Assembly: GCA_018266255.1 (NCBI GenBank)
Contig: JAFEAT010000002.1
Location: forward strand, 78,690 to 137,405
DNA: 58,716 bases
Reading direction: 5' to 3'
Origin: Cyanobacteria bacterium SZAS-4
GTDB lineage: Bacteria; Cyanobacteriota; Vampirovibrionia; Obscuribacterales; Obscuribacteraceae
The translations under genes and the position numbers were made by a program. The first letter of the stretch is position 1. Each line of letters begins with the position of its first letter. The notes beneath the pieces are model-generated. The model was given only the letters and a program-made list of their open reading frames with translations, was not told the origin of the DNA and did no database searches. Positions 18,855 to 27,557 of the stretch are shown here, piece after piece.

Positions 18855-19405
18855 ATTCGGTTCAATATGTTGCGCAGTCCATTACCGAGTCCGCCACCGT
18901 AACCGCCATAACCGCCGTAGCCACCATAGCCGCCGTAAGAGTTACCGAACCCTTGCGCACCGTAGCCGCCCATATTGCCGTAGCCCATATTGCCGTATCC
19001 GTAGCCGTTTCCGCCTAGCAGAGACTGCAACATACCGCGTCTGTGATGCCTGTGATGATGACGCCCACACATATTATTCATACCGTTCAGCATCGCGGCA
19101 TTGGCAAATGCGTTGTTTCCAAAACCATTATTTCCCGCAAAACCATAACCGTTATTTGCAAAGGCATTCACTCCGCCATACTGAGCTACATTGGCTATTT
19201 GAGCGGCTGCATAGGGGTTAACGCCAGAGTTGGCAAACGGGGTGATGCCATGATTTGCGCCACCAAAATATTGGCCATTATTTCCATATTGGCCCATCAT
19301 GCCTTGACTGATATTGCCGTAATAATGATGATTTCGACTAAACGCTGCAGTTGGTGCGAGTAGAACCAGCATTGCTGCCGCTGGTAGAAGCGCCTTCCAA
19401 TTCAT
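18851..19405 (-). CDS. Secreted Gly/Asn/Tyr-rich low-complexity protein
   Basis: About 184 residues from ATG at 19405 (GGAAGGAAAAC upstream), chosen because it begins a clear signal peptide (MNWKALLPAAAMLVLLAPTAAFS). The mature part is rich in Gly, Asn, Tyr and Ala, with a His-rich patch RHHHRHHRRG near residue 120 and tandem GGY repeats (GGYGGYGGYGGYGG) at the end. Such proteins may form surface or matrix material, and the His patch may bind metal; no family is recognised. Confidence 0.7.
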   Translation of the reverse strand: MNWKALLPAAAMLVLLAPTAAFSRNHHYYGNISQGMMGQYGNNGQYFGGANHGITPFANSGVNPYAAAQIANVAQYGGVNAFANNGYGFAGNNGFGNNAFANAAMLNGMNNMCGRHHHRHHRRGMLQSLLGGNGYGYGNMGYGNMGGYGAQGFGNSYGGYGGYGGYGGYGGGLGNGLRNILNRI

Positions 19406-19474
19406 GTTTTCCTTCCTTTGACACATGTGACCCATTTGTACAGTGTCGGTTTTTTGTTGGAATCCAGGCGAGTT

Positions 19475-19492
19475 CCGCCTCAGCCGAGGCGG
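19475..19492 (-). terminator. Hairpin downstream of the 19557-20246 gene
   Basis: Perfect 7-bp GC-rich stem CCGCCTC/GAGGCGG with loop AGCC, 65 bp beyond the stop codon of the minus-strand membrane-protein gene. No U tract follows, so a Rho-independent role is uncertain. Confidence 0.35.
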
Positions 19493-19556
19493 TTAAATAC
19501 ATTGAACTACTGAATACGTGTATGTTGCGTGAAGCCTTTATTGTTCAGCTTTCGCT

Positions 19557-20246
19557 CTACATCAAGCGGAGCACGCCCATGGCTACAAACGCTAACACCG
19601 CGAATTCGATCATGAAGGTCAGCAATACACTAAAGATGGTGCCAAGAGTTAGCAGAACTGGACCGTATGTCTCCGCTTTATCCTTGTAACAAGTGCGTGC
19701 TACAAGCTCTGCTGGCGTTCCTAGTGAATAGCAAACATTTGCCAGGAACATATAGCCGAGCGCTTCGAGGAAAATCAATTGAAATGAGTAGCCGAACAAA
19801 ACTATCAGTGCGAATGCCGCCGGCAAACCTGCAATACCTACGGCGATGTTGTAGAGCGGGCGACGCAACTCCCACCACATCAAAATAGACAGAAGTGATC
19901 TCGGTTCCTTTTGAACTTCAATTACCTTCTGAAGTATCTTGGTACCGCCCTTGGTGCGCGCTCCTTTCTCGAAAGTATGAATGAGATTTTGAAGTTGCTC
20001 AGGCGTGGATCGTTCGAGTACTTTGAAGAATTCATCTACCGGCAGTTCATGCATGACTTTGTTGGGATCATCGATTGCACTGGTCATGCCGGACTCTGCC
20101 GGAGGTGCCGATGCCGAAGTCTGTGCTGGCGGTGGCGCCTGTGCCAGCGCCGGTGCCGGTGCGTCTGGAGCGGCATCGGTAACGACAAGTTTGATTTTGC
20201 TTGCGCTAGTAACGTCGTCGATGTTGACCGCTGGATCTTTGGTCAT
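19557..20246 (-). CDS. Membrane protein with Pro/Ala-rich cytosolic N-terminus
   Basis: 229 residues. Residues 1-55 are Ala/Pro-rich and disordered, 56-115 form a charged helical region (HELPVDEFFKVLERSTPEQLQNLIHTF), and 120-229 hold four predicted TM helices. No recognisable catalytic motif. It stands alone between a secreted protein gene and a divergent CreD-like gene. Confidence 0.65.
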   Translation of the reverse strand: MTKDPAVNIDDVTSASKIKLVVTDAAPDAPAPALAQAPPPAQTSASAPPAESGMTSAIDDPNKVMHELPVDEFFKVLERSTPEQLQNLIHTFEKGARTKGGTKILQKVIEVQKEPRSLLSILMWWELRRPLYNIAVGIAGLPAAFALIVLFGYSFQLIFLEALGYMFLANVCYSLGTPAELVARTCYKDKAETYGPVLLTLGTIFSVLLTFMIEFAVLAFVAMGVLRLM

Positions 20247-20433
20247 AAATCTTCCCCGCTAGACCCCTCCTAGCATAACTCTACTTTCGGTTAAGCGGAA
20301 GTAAAAACTCCCAGGGTTTTCCCTGAGTCTCATGGTTTTTGCGCAATTGGATCTGCAATCTTACGTAACTCCAACTCTTTCAACTTATGATGGCTTGAAG
20401 AAATCTAGACGCGGAACTCACAGTGGAGCGCTC

Positions 20434-21699
20434 ATGATCAAACAGATTTTGGCAATTGTATTTATCTATGTCTGCACGGCGGCTGCCTGGGGAATTCTCG
20501 GCGGCACGGTCTTGCAGCGAACCTATTCATCAGACAGCAGCAACGGCGAGCGAGTCAATCAACTCTGGGGCACAGCCCAGAGCCAGGCTGCTCCGAGCTT
20601 CTTCTATGAAACGAAAAAGCAGGTTAAACAGACATCCGTCAAAGACAACAAGACTGTCACCGAAGTGGTCACCGAGACTGAACGGCATTATATTCCGATT
20701 GAAAAAAGCGACGTGAAAGCGGCCATTAAATTGGATTACCGCAAAAAAGGATTGCTCTGGTATTCGACATATAAGGTCCATTTTAGTGGTGGCTACAAGG
20801 TGACGAATCCAACTAATCAACCACTTACTCTTCACCTCGACTTCCCTCTGCCGGCTCAACAAGCCATTTACGATAACTTCCAACTAAGTATTGCTCTGAG
20901 AAATATCGGCAGCATTTTGCCATCTGGCAATTCCTTGTCGGAGACTTTCAACATCGAACCGAACAAAACTGATGATGTGAACATCTCCTACGACTCGCAG
21001 GGGCTCACAACGTGGCGCTACAACTTCGGCAATAGCGTCAATCAAGTCAAAGATTTTTCGATGGATATTGTCACTGATTTTGACGCGATTGATTTCCCCG
21101 AAGGAAGTATGTCTCCGACCGACAAGAAGAAAATCGAGAACGGGTGGCAGTTGACCTGGCGCTATAAGAACCTTTTGACCGGTTACGACATCGGTCTGAA
21201 GATGCCTGAAAAGCTGAATCCCGGACCCTGGGCGAGTAAGGTGACTTTCTTCGCACCGATCTCGCTCTTCCTCTTCTTCTTTATCTTGTTTGTCTTTACG
21301 ACAATCAAAGGAATTCGCGTGCATCCGATGAACTACTTATTCATCGGTGCTGCATTCTTCAGCTTCCATCTGCTTCTCGCGTATCTGGTCGATCACATAT
21401 CTGTGGATCATGCCTTCATTGTCAGCTCCATCGTTTCGATATTCTTGGTGGTGTCATACATGAGGCTCGTGGTATCAAGCAAATTTGCGTTCTTTGAAGT
21501 GGGGCTGTCTCAGCTGATTTATCTCGTGCTTTTCTCGTACACATTCTTCTACGAGCAGTATACGGGGCTCGTCGTGACGATCATGTGCATCATGACGCTC
21601 TTCGTGCTGATGCAATTTACAGGACGCATCGATTGGTCTGAAGCGTTCAGGAAAGCTTCGGCTAAGAACTCTGAACCAGGAAAACCGGCCGCAGCTTAG
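20434..21699 (+). CDS. CreD-like inner-membrane protein
   Basis: About 421 residues from ATG at 20434 (GGAGCGCTC upstream); the frame extends to 20332 without support. One N-terminal TM helix is followed by a large periplasmic beta-rich domain (about residues 30-255), then five or six TM helices. The TM block begins with GIRVHPMNYLFIGAAFFSFHLLLAYLVDHISVDHAF, shared in pattern with CreD (HPxxYLxVG...LSEHIxF). CreD is an envelope stress protein; the exact role here is unknown. Similarity is by eye and moderately sure. The radical SAM gene follows 8 bp later. Confidence 0.65.
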   Translation: MIKQILAIVFIYVCTAAAWGILGGTVLQRTYSSDSSNGERVNQLWGTAQSQAAPSFFYETKKQVKQTSVKDNKTVTEVVTETERHYIPIEKSDVKAAIKLDYRKKGLLWYSTYKVHFSGGYKVTNPTNQPLTLHLDFPLPAQQAIYDNFQLSIALRNIGSILPSGNSLSETFNIEPNKTDDVNISYDSQGLTTWRYNFGNSVNQVKDFSMDIVTDFDAIDFPEGSMSPTDKKKIENGWQLTWRYKNLLTGYDIGLKMPEKLNPGPWASKVTFFAPISLFLFFFILFVFTTIKGIRVHPMNYLFIGAAFFSFHLLLAYLVDHISVDHAFIVSSIVSIFLVVSYMRLVVSSKFAFFEVGLSQLIYLVLFSYTFFYEQYTGLVVTIMCIMTLFVLMQFTGRIDWSEAFRKASAKNSEPGKPAAA

Positions 21700-21707
21700 G
21701 TATCAAA

Positions 21708-22163
21708 ATGAAAGTCAAAATGATATTGTCGGCTCTGACGGAAGCGAAGAGCCCGTTTTTCAGACCGATCAAATATTCGCTTTTCCCGCCGCTGGGGCTC
21801 GCTTCTCTCGCGGCTTACTTGAATGATGACGATGAGATCACGATAGTGGATGAGCATGTCGAAGAATTGACGCTCGATGACACACCAGATTTGGTGGTCA
21901 TTCAAGCCTACATAACTTCTGCGTTTCGCTCGTACTACCTCGCCGATCACTATCGAAAGAAAGGCTGTTATGTGGTCATGGGTGGTCTGCACGTCACATC
22001 ACTACCCGATGAAGCGGCGGAACATGCTGACAGCATAATTCTTGGTCCGGCGGGAGATGCATGGATTCAATCCTCAAAGACTTCCGCGCGCGCTGTCCCG
22101 AGAAACGTTATGTTGCGACGCTCAGAACGATGGAAGGAAAACCGCCGATCAGACGAGATTTGA
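21708..22163 (+). CDS. B12-binding radical SAM protein, N-terminal part (frameshifted)
   Basis: 151 codons, of which about 120 are genuine. They encode a cobalamin-binding-like Rossmann domain: FPPLGLASLAAYLNDDDEITIVDEHVEEL, DLVVIQAYITSAFRSYYLADHYRKKG, VVMGGLHVTSLPDEAAEHADSI. At about 22066-22075 the frame is lost after GDAWIQ, and the sequence continues in another frame as ILKDFRARCPEKRY. A single missing base would fuse this to the next entry as one protein of about 500 aa. Either a real mutation, a programmed shift or an assembly error. Confidence 0.75.
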   Translation: MKVKMILSALTEAKSPFFRPIKYSLFPPLGLASLAAYLNDDDEITIVDEHVEELTLDDTPDLVVIQAYITSAFRSYYLADHYRKKGCYVVMGGLHVTSLPDEAAEHADSIILGPAGDAWIQSSKTSARAVPRNVMLRRSERWKENRRSDEI

Positions 22164-23215
22164 TTAAAAGGGAAAGATATCTTTGTCCAAATTCAATTGT
22201 TGTCTCTCGCGGATGTCCACACACGTGCGACTTCTGCTACAAGGAGGCGTTTTACAAAGGCGGCAAGAGCTTCTATACGCAACTCGTCGATGAAGCATTG
22301 GCCGAAATCGAGCGATTACCTGGAAAGCACATTTACTTCCTGGATGACCATCTTCTCGGCAATGAGCGATTTGCCAACGCACTCTTTGATGGAATGAATG
22401 GCATGGGAAAAGTTTTTCAAGCCGCATCCACGGTGCAAGCTCTGCTCAAGCCGGGACTTTTGGAGAAGGCGGCGAAGGCTGGAATGCGAAGCGTGTTTGT
22501 TGGATTCGAAACTCTCGATAACGAAAATTTGGCCGAGCATGACAAATATCAAAATCTCAATCGAGATTACAGCGCCGCCATTCGCCGCGTGCACGATGCC
22601 GGTGTGATGATCAATGGCAGCTTCGTTTTCGGCATGGACAATGACGATGAAACCGTCTTTGACCGCACTGTGGAATGGGCTGTAGAGCACAGTGTCGAAA
22701 CTGCTACGTTTCATATCATGACACCATATCCGAGCACCGCGCTGCACGATCGAATGTCTGAAGCCGGACGAATGCTTCACCGGCAGTGGGACCTTTATGA
22801 CACCAGACATGTCGTCTATAAGCCTGCAAAAATCTCTGCGGAAGCCTTGGAAAAGGGCTATTGGAGAGCGTATAAGGAATTTTATTCCTGGAAGAATTTG
22901 TTCGAGAGTGCCGGCAAAAAGGAAGATATAAGGGCGTCGCTTCGACATTTATCTTATGCAGGTGGCTGGAAAAAGTTTGAACCGGTATGGGATTTGCTGA
23001 TACGAACAAGACAAGTGACGCGCATGTTGCCTATGCTGGAAGCGTGTCTGGCGGCGTACGGACGCTTTGAATCTGTTGTGGAAAACAAACCGAAGCGGCA
23101 AATTGATCAAGTTACGCCCGTTCCAGAACTTCCGATTATTCCGGAAGTTGTGCCATCGAGCCAATCCGCTTACTCGAATGAATTGCGAAAGATTTCTTGC
23201 CCCAGTCAGGGCTAA
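22061..23215 (+). CDS. Radical SAM protein, catalytic part (frameshifted from preceding ORF)
   Basis: 384 codons from an ATG at 22061 inside the preceding ORF. The radical SAM cluster motif is CPHTCDFC (C-x3-C-x2-C), preceded by NSIVVSRG and followed by HIYFLDDHLLGN, GFETLDNENL and GSFVFGMDNDDETVFDRTV, as in B12-dependent radical SAM enzymes (methyl- or ring-modifying). Its normal N-terminal B12 domain is in the other frame just upstream. The C-terminal domain (about residues 240-340) resembles DUF4070-type tails. Stop overlaps the convergent pentapeptide gene by 4 bp. Confidence 0.85.
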   Translation: MDSILKDFRARCPEKRYVATLRTMEGKPPIRRDLIKRERYLCPNSIVVSRGCPHTCDFCYKEAFYKGGKSFYTQLVDEALAEIERLPGKHIYFLDDHLLGNERFANALFDGMNGMGKVFQAASTVQALLKPGLLEKAAKAGMRSVFVGFETLDNENLAEHDKYQNLNRDYSAAIRRVHDAGVMINGSFVFGMDNDDETVFDRTVEWAVEHSVETATFHIMTPYPSTALHDRMSEAGRMLHRQWDLYDTRHVVYKPAKISAEALEKGYWRAYKEFYSWKNLFESAGKKEDIRASLRHLSYAGGWKKFEPVWDLLIRTRQVTRMLPMLEACLAAYGRFESVVENKPKRQIDQVTPVPELPIIPEVVPSSQSAYSNELRKISCPSQG

Positions 23216-24780
23216 TAAGCGTAATAGTCTTCCGGGATCGTTTCAGTCGGTCGCCAGTCTAGTTCGCCAGCTTCTGCGCCTTTGTGACGCATGAACACTT
23301 CAGTTGCGATTTCACGATTCTGTTCTGGTTTTCGCGCGAGACTCTGGATGACCCACTCGTAAGTTTTAGTAGGTTCCAGTTCGTTCGCCTTCGACAATCC
23401 AATTAGAAGCACAAGCAAATGTTTGCAGAGAGCCCCTCGTAAGCCTCCACAAGCGTTGAGATTCTGCGTGCAGCAGGAAAACTCTCCCCCGCTCGTCAAA
23501 CGGCAGGAATAAACCAAATCAGGGTCTGTTTGACTCTTAACTATTCCAACTACCGAATTGTCTTCCACTTCGGAAAAAAGCTGAAATGTCTCAGACTTCA
23601 GCATCTTCAGCGATTTTTTCAACCGGTCTTTATCGAATTTCTTATTTAGTTGCTCGATCAAAGTATCAAAATCAATTGCACCGGTGAGTTTGTCTTTATT
23701 GAGAGATTCGACCAAAAACGGATCAGCACCACCGCCTTTGAAATCCAATCCCTCCGGCTTCGCCATACCCGTTGGCCATTTGGTTTCAGCATTATAGAGA
23801 CTGTAAGAGAATTTGGCTCCAGTGAGTTTCGCCTCAGACAAATCTGCACCTTTCAAATCGCAGTTGTAAAACTCCGCATTAGTGAAATTTGTTTTCTTCA
23901 GCGATGCTTTGGCCCAACCCCCTCCAACTACTGTGGCGTCAGAAAGATTTGTTCCATCGAGTTTGCATCCAACCCAATGTCCATTGTAGAAGCCGCAACG
24001 TCTCATATCTGCTCCTGAAAAGTCGCATCCCGTAAATTGAGGCATTGCCGTTGATGCTTCAAATAATATTGCTTCGCGAAAACTGCAATTGCGAATATCC
24101 GCGTGCTGAAAGTTAGCTTTCGTCAGATTGGCCCCGTCGAAGTTGCTTCCTCGAAAATCAACGTTCTCTAAACTAATCGATCTCAGATCTAAATTGCGTA
24201 AGTCAGAATTTTTGAATTCACATGAACTCTTTTGATTGTGGTTTGTCTTGTTCCATTTTTGAACTCCATCTGGTTCTCTCAATAAGTCCAAAAGCTTTTT
24301 ACTCAGCTCATTTTGGGCGGCTTTTCTTCGATCGACTTCTTCTCTCATCCTTTTGAAGTCTGGTGCCTCTACACCGAAGGCTTCACACCAGGCTTGTAGA
24401 GCAAGTATTTTCAGATCTTTGCTCGAGCGGGAAGAGCCTTTACTTTTGACTAGAATGGATTCGAAGACAATAGTGCCGCGGGTGTTGAATGGCTGTCCGG
24501 CTCCGCAAATTTCAGCAAGGTCCAGCATTCCATCGCGAAGATGACCTTTGTACCAGCAGCCGCTGTGAGTGTTTAACTCGAGCAAGCTGGTCGGCTTTTT
24601 GGCACGCGGAGTTTCCGAATAGACGATCACCAATTGTGTGGTGCGCGAAGCGTTAATCGGCACAGGCTTGTTTGGATCGAATTCAATGCAAATACTTGTT
24701 TCGAAACTTTCGGCGGCTTTGGCTACTTTCTCCAACTCCGCCAGTCGGGGTCCAACCACTTTCACGTCTTCGTCAGACAT
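23212..24780 (-). CDS. Pentapeptide-repeat protein with C-terminal SWIM-like Cys/His cluster (paralogue 1)
   Basis: 522 residues. Residues 1-160 are a mixed N-terminal domain of unknown fold. About residues 185-330 are pentapeptide repeats (ANLTKANFQHADIRNCSF, GCDFSGADMRRCGFYN) forming a right-handed beta helix. A helical linker (LKKSLKMLKSETFQLFSE) and the stretch VVGIVKSQTDPDLVY precede a metal-site-like cluster C-R-L...CCTQNL..CGGLRGALCKHLLVL, close to the SWIM pattern CxC..CxH. The protein ends DWRPTETIPEDYYAY. The paralogue at 42196-43647 shares the linker, cluster and ending almost exactly. It lies next to a two-component system on the same strand. SWIM domains bind DNA or proteins, but function here is unknown. 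Confidence 0.85.
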   Translation of the reverse strand: MSDEDVKVVGPRLAELEKVAKAAESFETSICIEFDPNKPVPINASRTTQLVIVYSETPRAKKPTSLLELNTHSGCWYKGHLRDGMLDLAEICGAGQPFNTRGTIVFESILVKSKGSSRSSKDLKILALQAWCEAFGVEAPDFKRMREEVDRRKAAQNELSKKLLDLLREPDGVQKWNKTNHNQKSSCEFKNSDLRNLDLRSISLENVDFRGSNFDGANLTKANFQHADIRNCSFREAILFEASTAMPQFTGCDFSGADMRRCGFYNGHWVGCKLDGTNLSDATVVGGGWAKASLKKTNFTNAEFYNCDLKGADLSEAKLTGAKFSYSLYNAETKWPTGMAKPEGLDFKGGGADPFLVESLNKDKLTGAIDFDTLIEQLNKKFDKDRLKKSLKMLKSETFQLFSEVEDNSVVGIVKSQTDPDLVYSCRLTSGGEFSCCTQNLNACGGLRGALCKHLLVLLIGLSKANELEPTKTYEWVIQSLARKPEQNREIATEVFMRHKGAEAGELDWRPTETIPEDYYAY

Positions 24781-24891
24781 CGGTTTCCCTCCTTGTTCAC
24801 GCTAGGAGTGAAATACCCAGAAGGTTCGACGATTTCACATTTCAATTGTGAATTTAAGGCTTCTGAGAGATTTGATTGTTTAGTTCTGCTT

Positions 24892-24909
24892 GGTACTAAA
24901 TATGGTGCT
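24892..24909. promoter_or_regulatory. Copy 1 of palindromic GGTAC-type intergenic motif
   Basis: GGTACTAAATATGGTGCT, about 110 bp upstream of the pentapeptide-SWIM gene start. It fits the degenerate palindrome GGTACCAAATTTGGTACC that recurs at 30709, 30786, 48835 and 49116. Operator role inferred. Confidence 0.5.
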
Positions 24910-24915
24910 TACTTG

Positions 24916-25587
24916 CTAGCTTCGATTTAGGCGGTAGCCTACTTTGCTGATGGTTTCGATTATTGAATCTTGACCATCTTCGTCGATTGCCGAACGAATT
25001 CTCTTGATTGATGAGCGCACTGCATCAGTGGACGGGAATTTGTCGGTCGGCCACACTCTTGAAATAAGTGTCTCGGCAGAGAAGACCTCGTTCGGATGTC
25101 TCATCAAAAATTCGAGTACTGAATGATCGATAGGAAGCAGGTTAATCTCCGCGCCGTTCTTCATGATGCGTCTCGACCCAGAATTGAGAGTGAGATTGCC
25201 AATTGAATAGTCGTTGTCAAAGGCACGCGGTCGTCTCAACAACGCTTTTATTCTTGCCACCAATTCGCGCACGCTGAATGGCTTGGTTAAGTAATCGTCG
25301 GCACCAGCTTCAAATCCAGACTCTTTGTCATCGATGTGGCTCTTGCCGGTGAGCATGATAATTGGCACTTTGCTACCGCTTTCGCGATAGTTCCGGACAA
25401 TCTCAAACCCGTTCATGCCAGGAAGCTGCACATCAACGACCAGAATTTCATAGCTTCCGTTCAAGGCAAATGCCAAGCCGTCGTTGCCATCGCCCACCAC
25501 GTCAACAGAATGGCGTTCGAGCTTAAGCCACTTTGATACCGTGCCAGCTAGTTCTACATCGTCTTCAATAAGAAGAATTTTGGCCAT
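24916..25587 (-). CDS. OmpR-family response regulator
   Basis: 223 residues. Receiver domain with acidic pair D9-D10, phosphoacceptor Asp52 (EILVVDVQLPGMNG), MLTGK and the conserved Lys in YLTKPFSVREL. C-terminal winged-helix domain (about residues 127-223) ends DSIIETISKVGYRLNRS, with ALLRRP linker before it. It lies 103 bp downstream of the histidine kinase on the same strand, its likely partner. Target genes are unknown; the adjacent pentapeptide-SWIM gene is a candidate by position. Confidence 0.93.
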   Translation of the reverse strand: MAKILLIEDDVELAGTVSKWLKLERHSVDVVGDGNDGLAFALNGSYEILVVDVQLPGMNGFEIVRNYRESGSKVPIIMLTGKSHIDDKESGFEAGADDYLTKPFSVRELVARIKALLRRPRAFDNDYSIGNLTLNSGSRRIMKNGAEINLLPIDHSVLEFLMRHPNEVFSAETLISRVWPTDKFPSTDAVRSSIKRIRSAIDEDGQDSIIETISKVGYRLNRS

Positions 25588-25690
25588 AAAATCTTCTGGT
25601 AATGCAATCCCAACAATGATCTCTTACAGGCGAGCGCAAGGTCAGTCTAATATTACCAGAAGTCGGGCGACCGCCATCGACGCACCGACT

Positions 25691-27481
25691 TTAGTCGGCA
25701 GACTTTCGCGGAATCTCAAACCAGAACGAACTGCCGTGACCGACTTCGCTAGTCACTCCGATGCGACCTTGATGTGCTTCGACTATTGATTTGCAGATTG
25801 CCAATCCAAGCCCGGTGCCTTGTTTTTCTGCTTTGTCTGCTGGATTTACTTGTTGAAAGCGGTCGAAAATTCCTGATTGTTGAACTTTTGGAATGCCTCG
25901 ACCCTGGTCGTTTACGGAGATTCTGGTGTAGTCGTCTGATTGCGATTCGCCAATCACGATTGTTGACCCTTCTGGCGAGAATTTGAGTGCGTTACCTAAC
26001 AGATTGATCAGCACCTGCACTAACCGCGCGCAGTCTGCGATTAACTCGTAGTTGGTTTCTGGTGCCATGATTTTTATTGACTTTGTATTACTTAAATCCA
26101 CGACGGCTTCCAGCGCCTTCGATACGATCTCTTTAGTGCTTGTGGCATCGATATCGAGTTTCACATGACCAGCTTCCATTTTCTCAATTTCCAAAAGTTG
26201 ATTGATCAATGAGAGTGAGAATTTCAGATTGCGATGCGCTCGGTCCATATAAACTTGCACCTGGTCTTCTAAAACGAAGTGACCAGATGTCACCAATTCG
26301 ATTGCGGCTAGCACCGAATTCAGTGGCGTGCGCAAATCGTGACTGAGCATTGAAACGAATTCTTGTTTCAATCGCTCTAGTTCCTTTTGTTCGGAAATAT
26401 CGGTGACGACACAGTACAGGGATTGCTGTTCATCTGACCATGTCGCAGACCAGGCTGTCTCGCTCAGTGTCGCATCTGCTTTGACTATTCGGGCTTCGAA
26501 TCGCGCTTCTGTTTTGTTGTAGATAGCGTTTTGCAAAGTCGCTCTAATATCGGATTTATCATTATCTGGAAGCAATTCCAAGAAACGTTTTCCGATCAAC
26601 TGTTGCGATGGAAATCCCCACATCTTATTTGAGGCATCGTTGATATCGCTAAGCCTTAGATCTTTATCGAGAGAGCAAATCACCTGTGATGCGTTGTCTA
26701 GAATGGCTCGCTCTTTTTGTCGAAGCACAGTCAAGTCTTGATACATCTGATGGTAGATCAGATCGATCTGGGCAAGTTCATCTTCACCAGTAACTACATC
26801 TGTAGGCTGTTTGCCAGCAGCCATCGCTGTCGTATTGTTCATCAGCATTTGCAGTCTTCTGGTCGTCGTGACATTGAAGTATGCCGTCAAACAAGCGGCC
26901 AAAATGACGCTGGCAAGCAATGATAATTGGATAACTTGTTTCAACTGCGAATCGTATTTTTCGAAATATGCCTGATTCTGTTCCTGCACATTCGACTGCA
27001 CGCCTGAAAGTGAATCGCAAACGGCAAACATTCTATTAAAGTCGCGGTTTGCATTTGCTACAGTTCGAGCTGCTCTAATTTTGTCTTCTTCGAATTTCAG
27101 CTCTTGCGTCGCAGTAAATTCTTCGTCTAGATGAGCTCCAGTTTTTTCCAGTTCCTCCCACTTCGCCGCTTCGCTCTCTTCGGTCGAGGCTAATGCCTTG
27201 ATGGTTGCAATCTCGGCACGTGCTTTTGCTGCCAGTGCTTTCTCTTGATCCGTCATCTCTTTGTCGGTCATCATTCGGCGCATTGCCATCAGTGTTGCGC
27301 GTCGAACGAACACTGCCATCAATGCTGTAATGTGACCGCCAAGTTCACGAGCATGAGCTGATTTCATGCGTGCGTCTTGCACGTTCGCGATCAGATTTAG
27401 CAGCACACCCACCAGGGCGAGTTCAAAAATTACTGGTATCGCTACCAGTATCAGAACTTTTTTGGATAGGGTTAGCACCAC
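25691..27481 (-). CDS. Membrane sensor histidine kinase (HAMP-PAS-HisKA-HATPase)
   Basis: 596 residues. TM1 at about 9-31, periplasmic helical sensor 32-185 (CHASE3-like length), TM2 at about 186-206, HAMP (TTRRLQMLMNNTTAMAAGK...), PAS domain about 260-365, HisKA with phosphoacceptor His381 (LSHDLRTPLNSV), and a HATPase domain with N box NLLGNALKFSPEGS, DQGRGIP and GTGLGLAICKSIVEAH. Encodes the sensor of the two-component system with the downstream OmpR-type regulator. Signal unknown. Confidence 0.93.
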   Translation of the reverse strand: MVLTLSKKVLILVAIPVIFELALVGVLLNLIANVQDARMKSAHARELGGHITALMAVFVRRATLMAMRRMMTDKEMTDQEKALAAKARAEIATIKALASTEESEAAKWEELEKTGAHLDEEFTATQELKFEEDKIRAARTVANANRDFNRMFAVCDSLSGVQSNVQEQNQAYFEKYDSQLKQVIQLSLLASVILAACLTAYFNVTTTRRLQMLMNNTTAMAAGKQPTDVVTGEDELAQIDLIYHQMYQDLTVLRQKERAILDNASQVICSLDKDLRLSDINDASNKMWGFPSQQLIGKRFLELLPDNDKSDIRATLQNAIYNKTEARFEARIVKADATLSETAWSATWSDEQQSLYCVVTDISEQKELERLKQEFVSMLSHDLRTPLNSVLAAIELVTSGHFVLEDQVQVYMDRAHRNLKFSLSLINQLLEIEKMEAGHVKLDIDATSTKEIVSKALEAVVDLSNTKSIKIMAPETNYELIADCARLVQVLINLLGNALKFSPEGSTIVIGESQSDDYTRISVNDQGRGIPKVQQSGIFDRFQQVNPADKAEKQGTGLGLAICKSIVEAHQGRIGVTSEVGHGSSFWFEIPRKSAD

Positions 27482-27503
27482 CTAAAGTTGCCCCTTCACA
27501 TGC

Positions 27504-27536
27504 GAAGAAATGCTAGCAAAACACTAGCATTTCTTC
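27504..27536 (-). terminator. Perfect 12-bp hairpin between repeat-protein gene and kinase
   Basis: Arms GAAGAAATGCTA (27504-27515) and TAGCATTTCTTC (27525-27536) around a 9-nt loop, 22 bp after the stop of the minus-strand gene upstream. Strong stem but no U tract. Confidence 0.4.
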
Positions 27537-27557
27537 CTTCAGTGAAAGGACTTCTAC

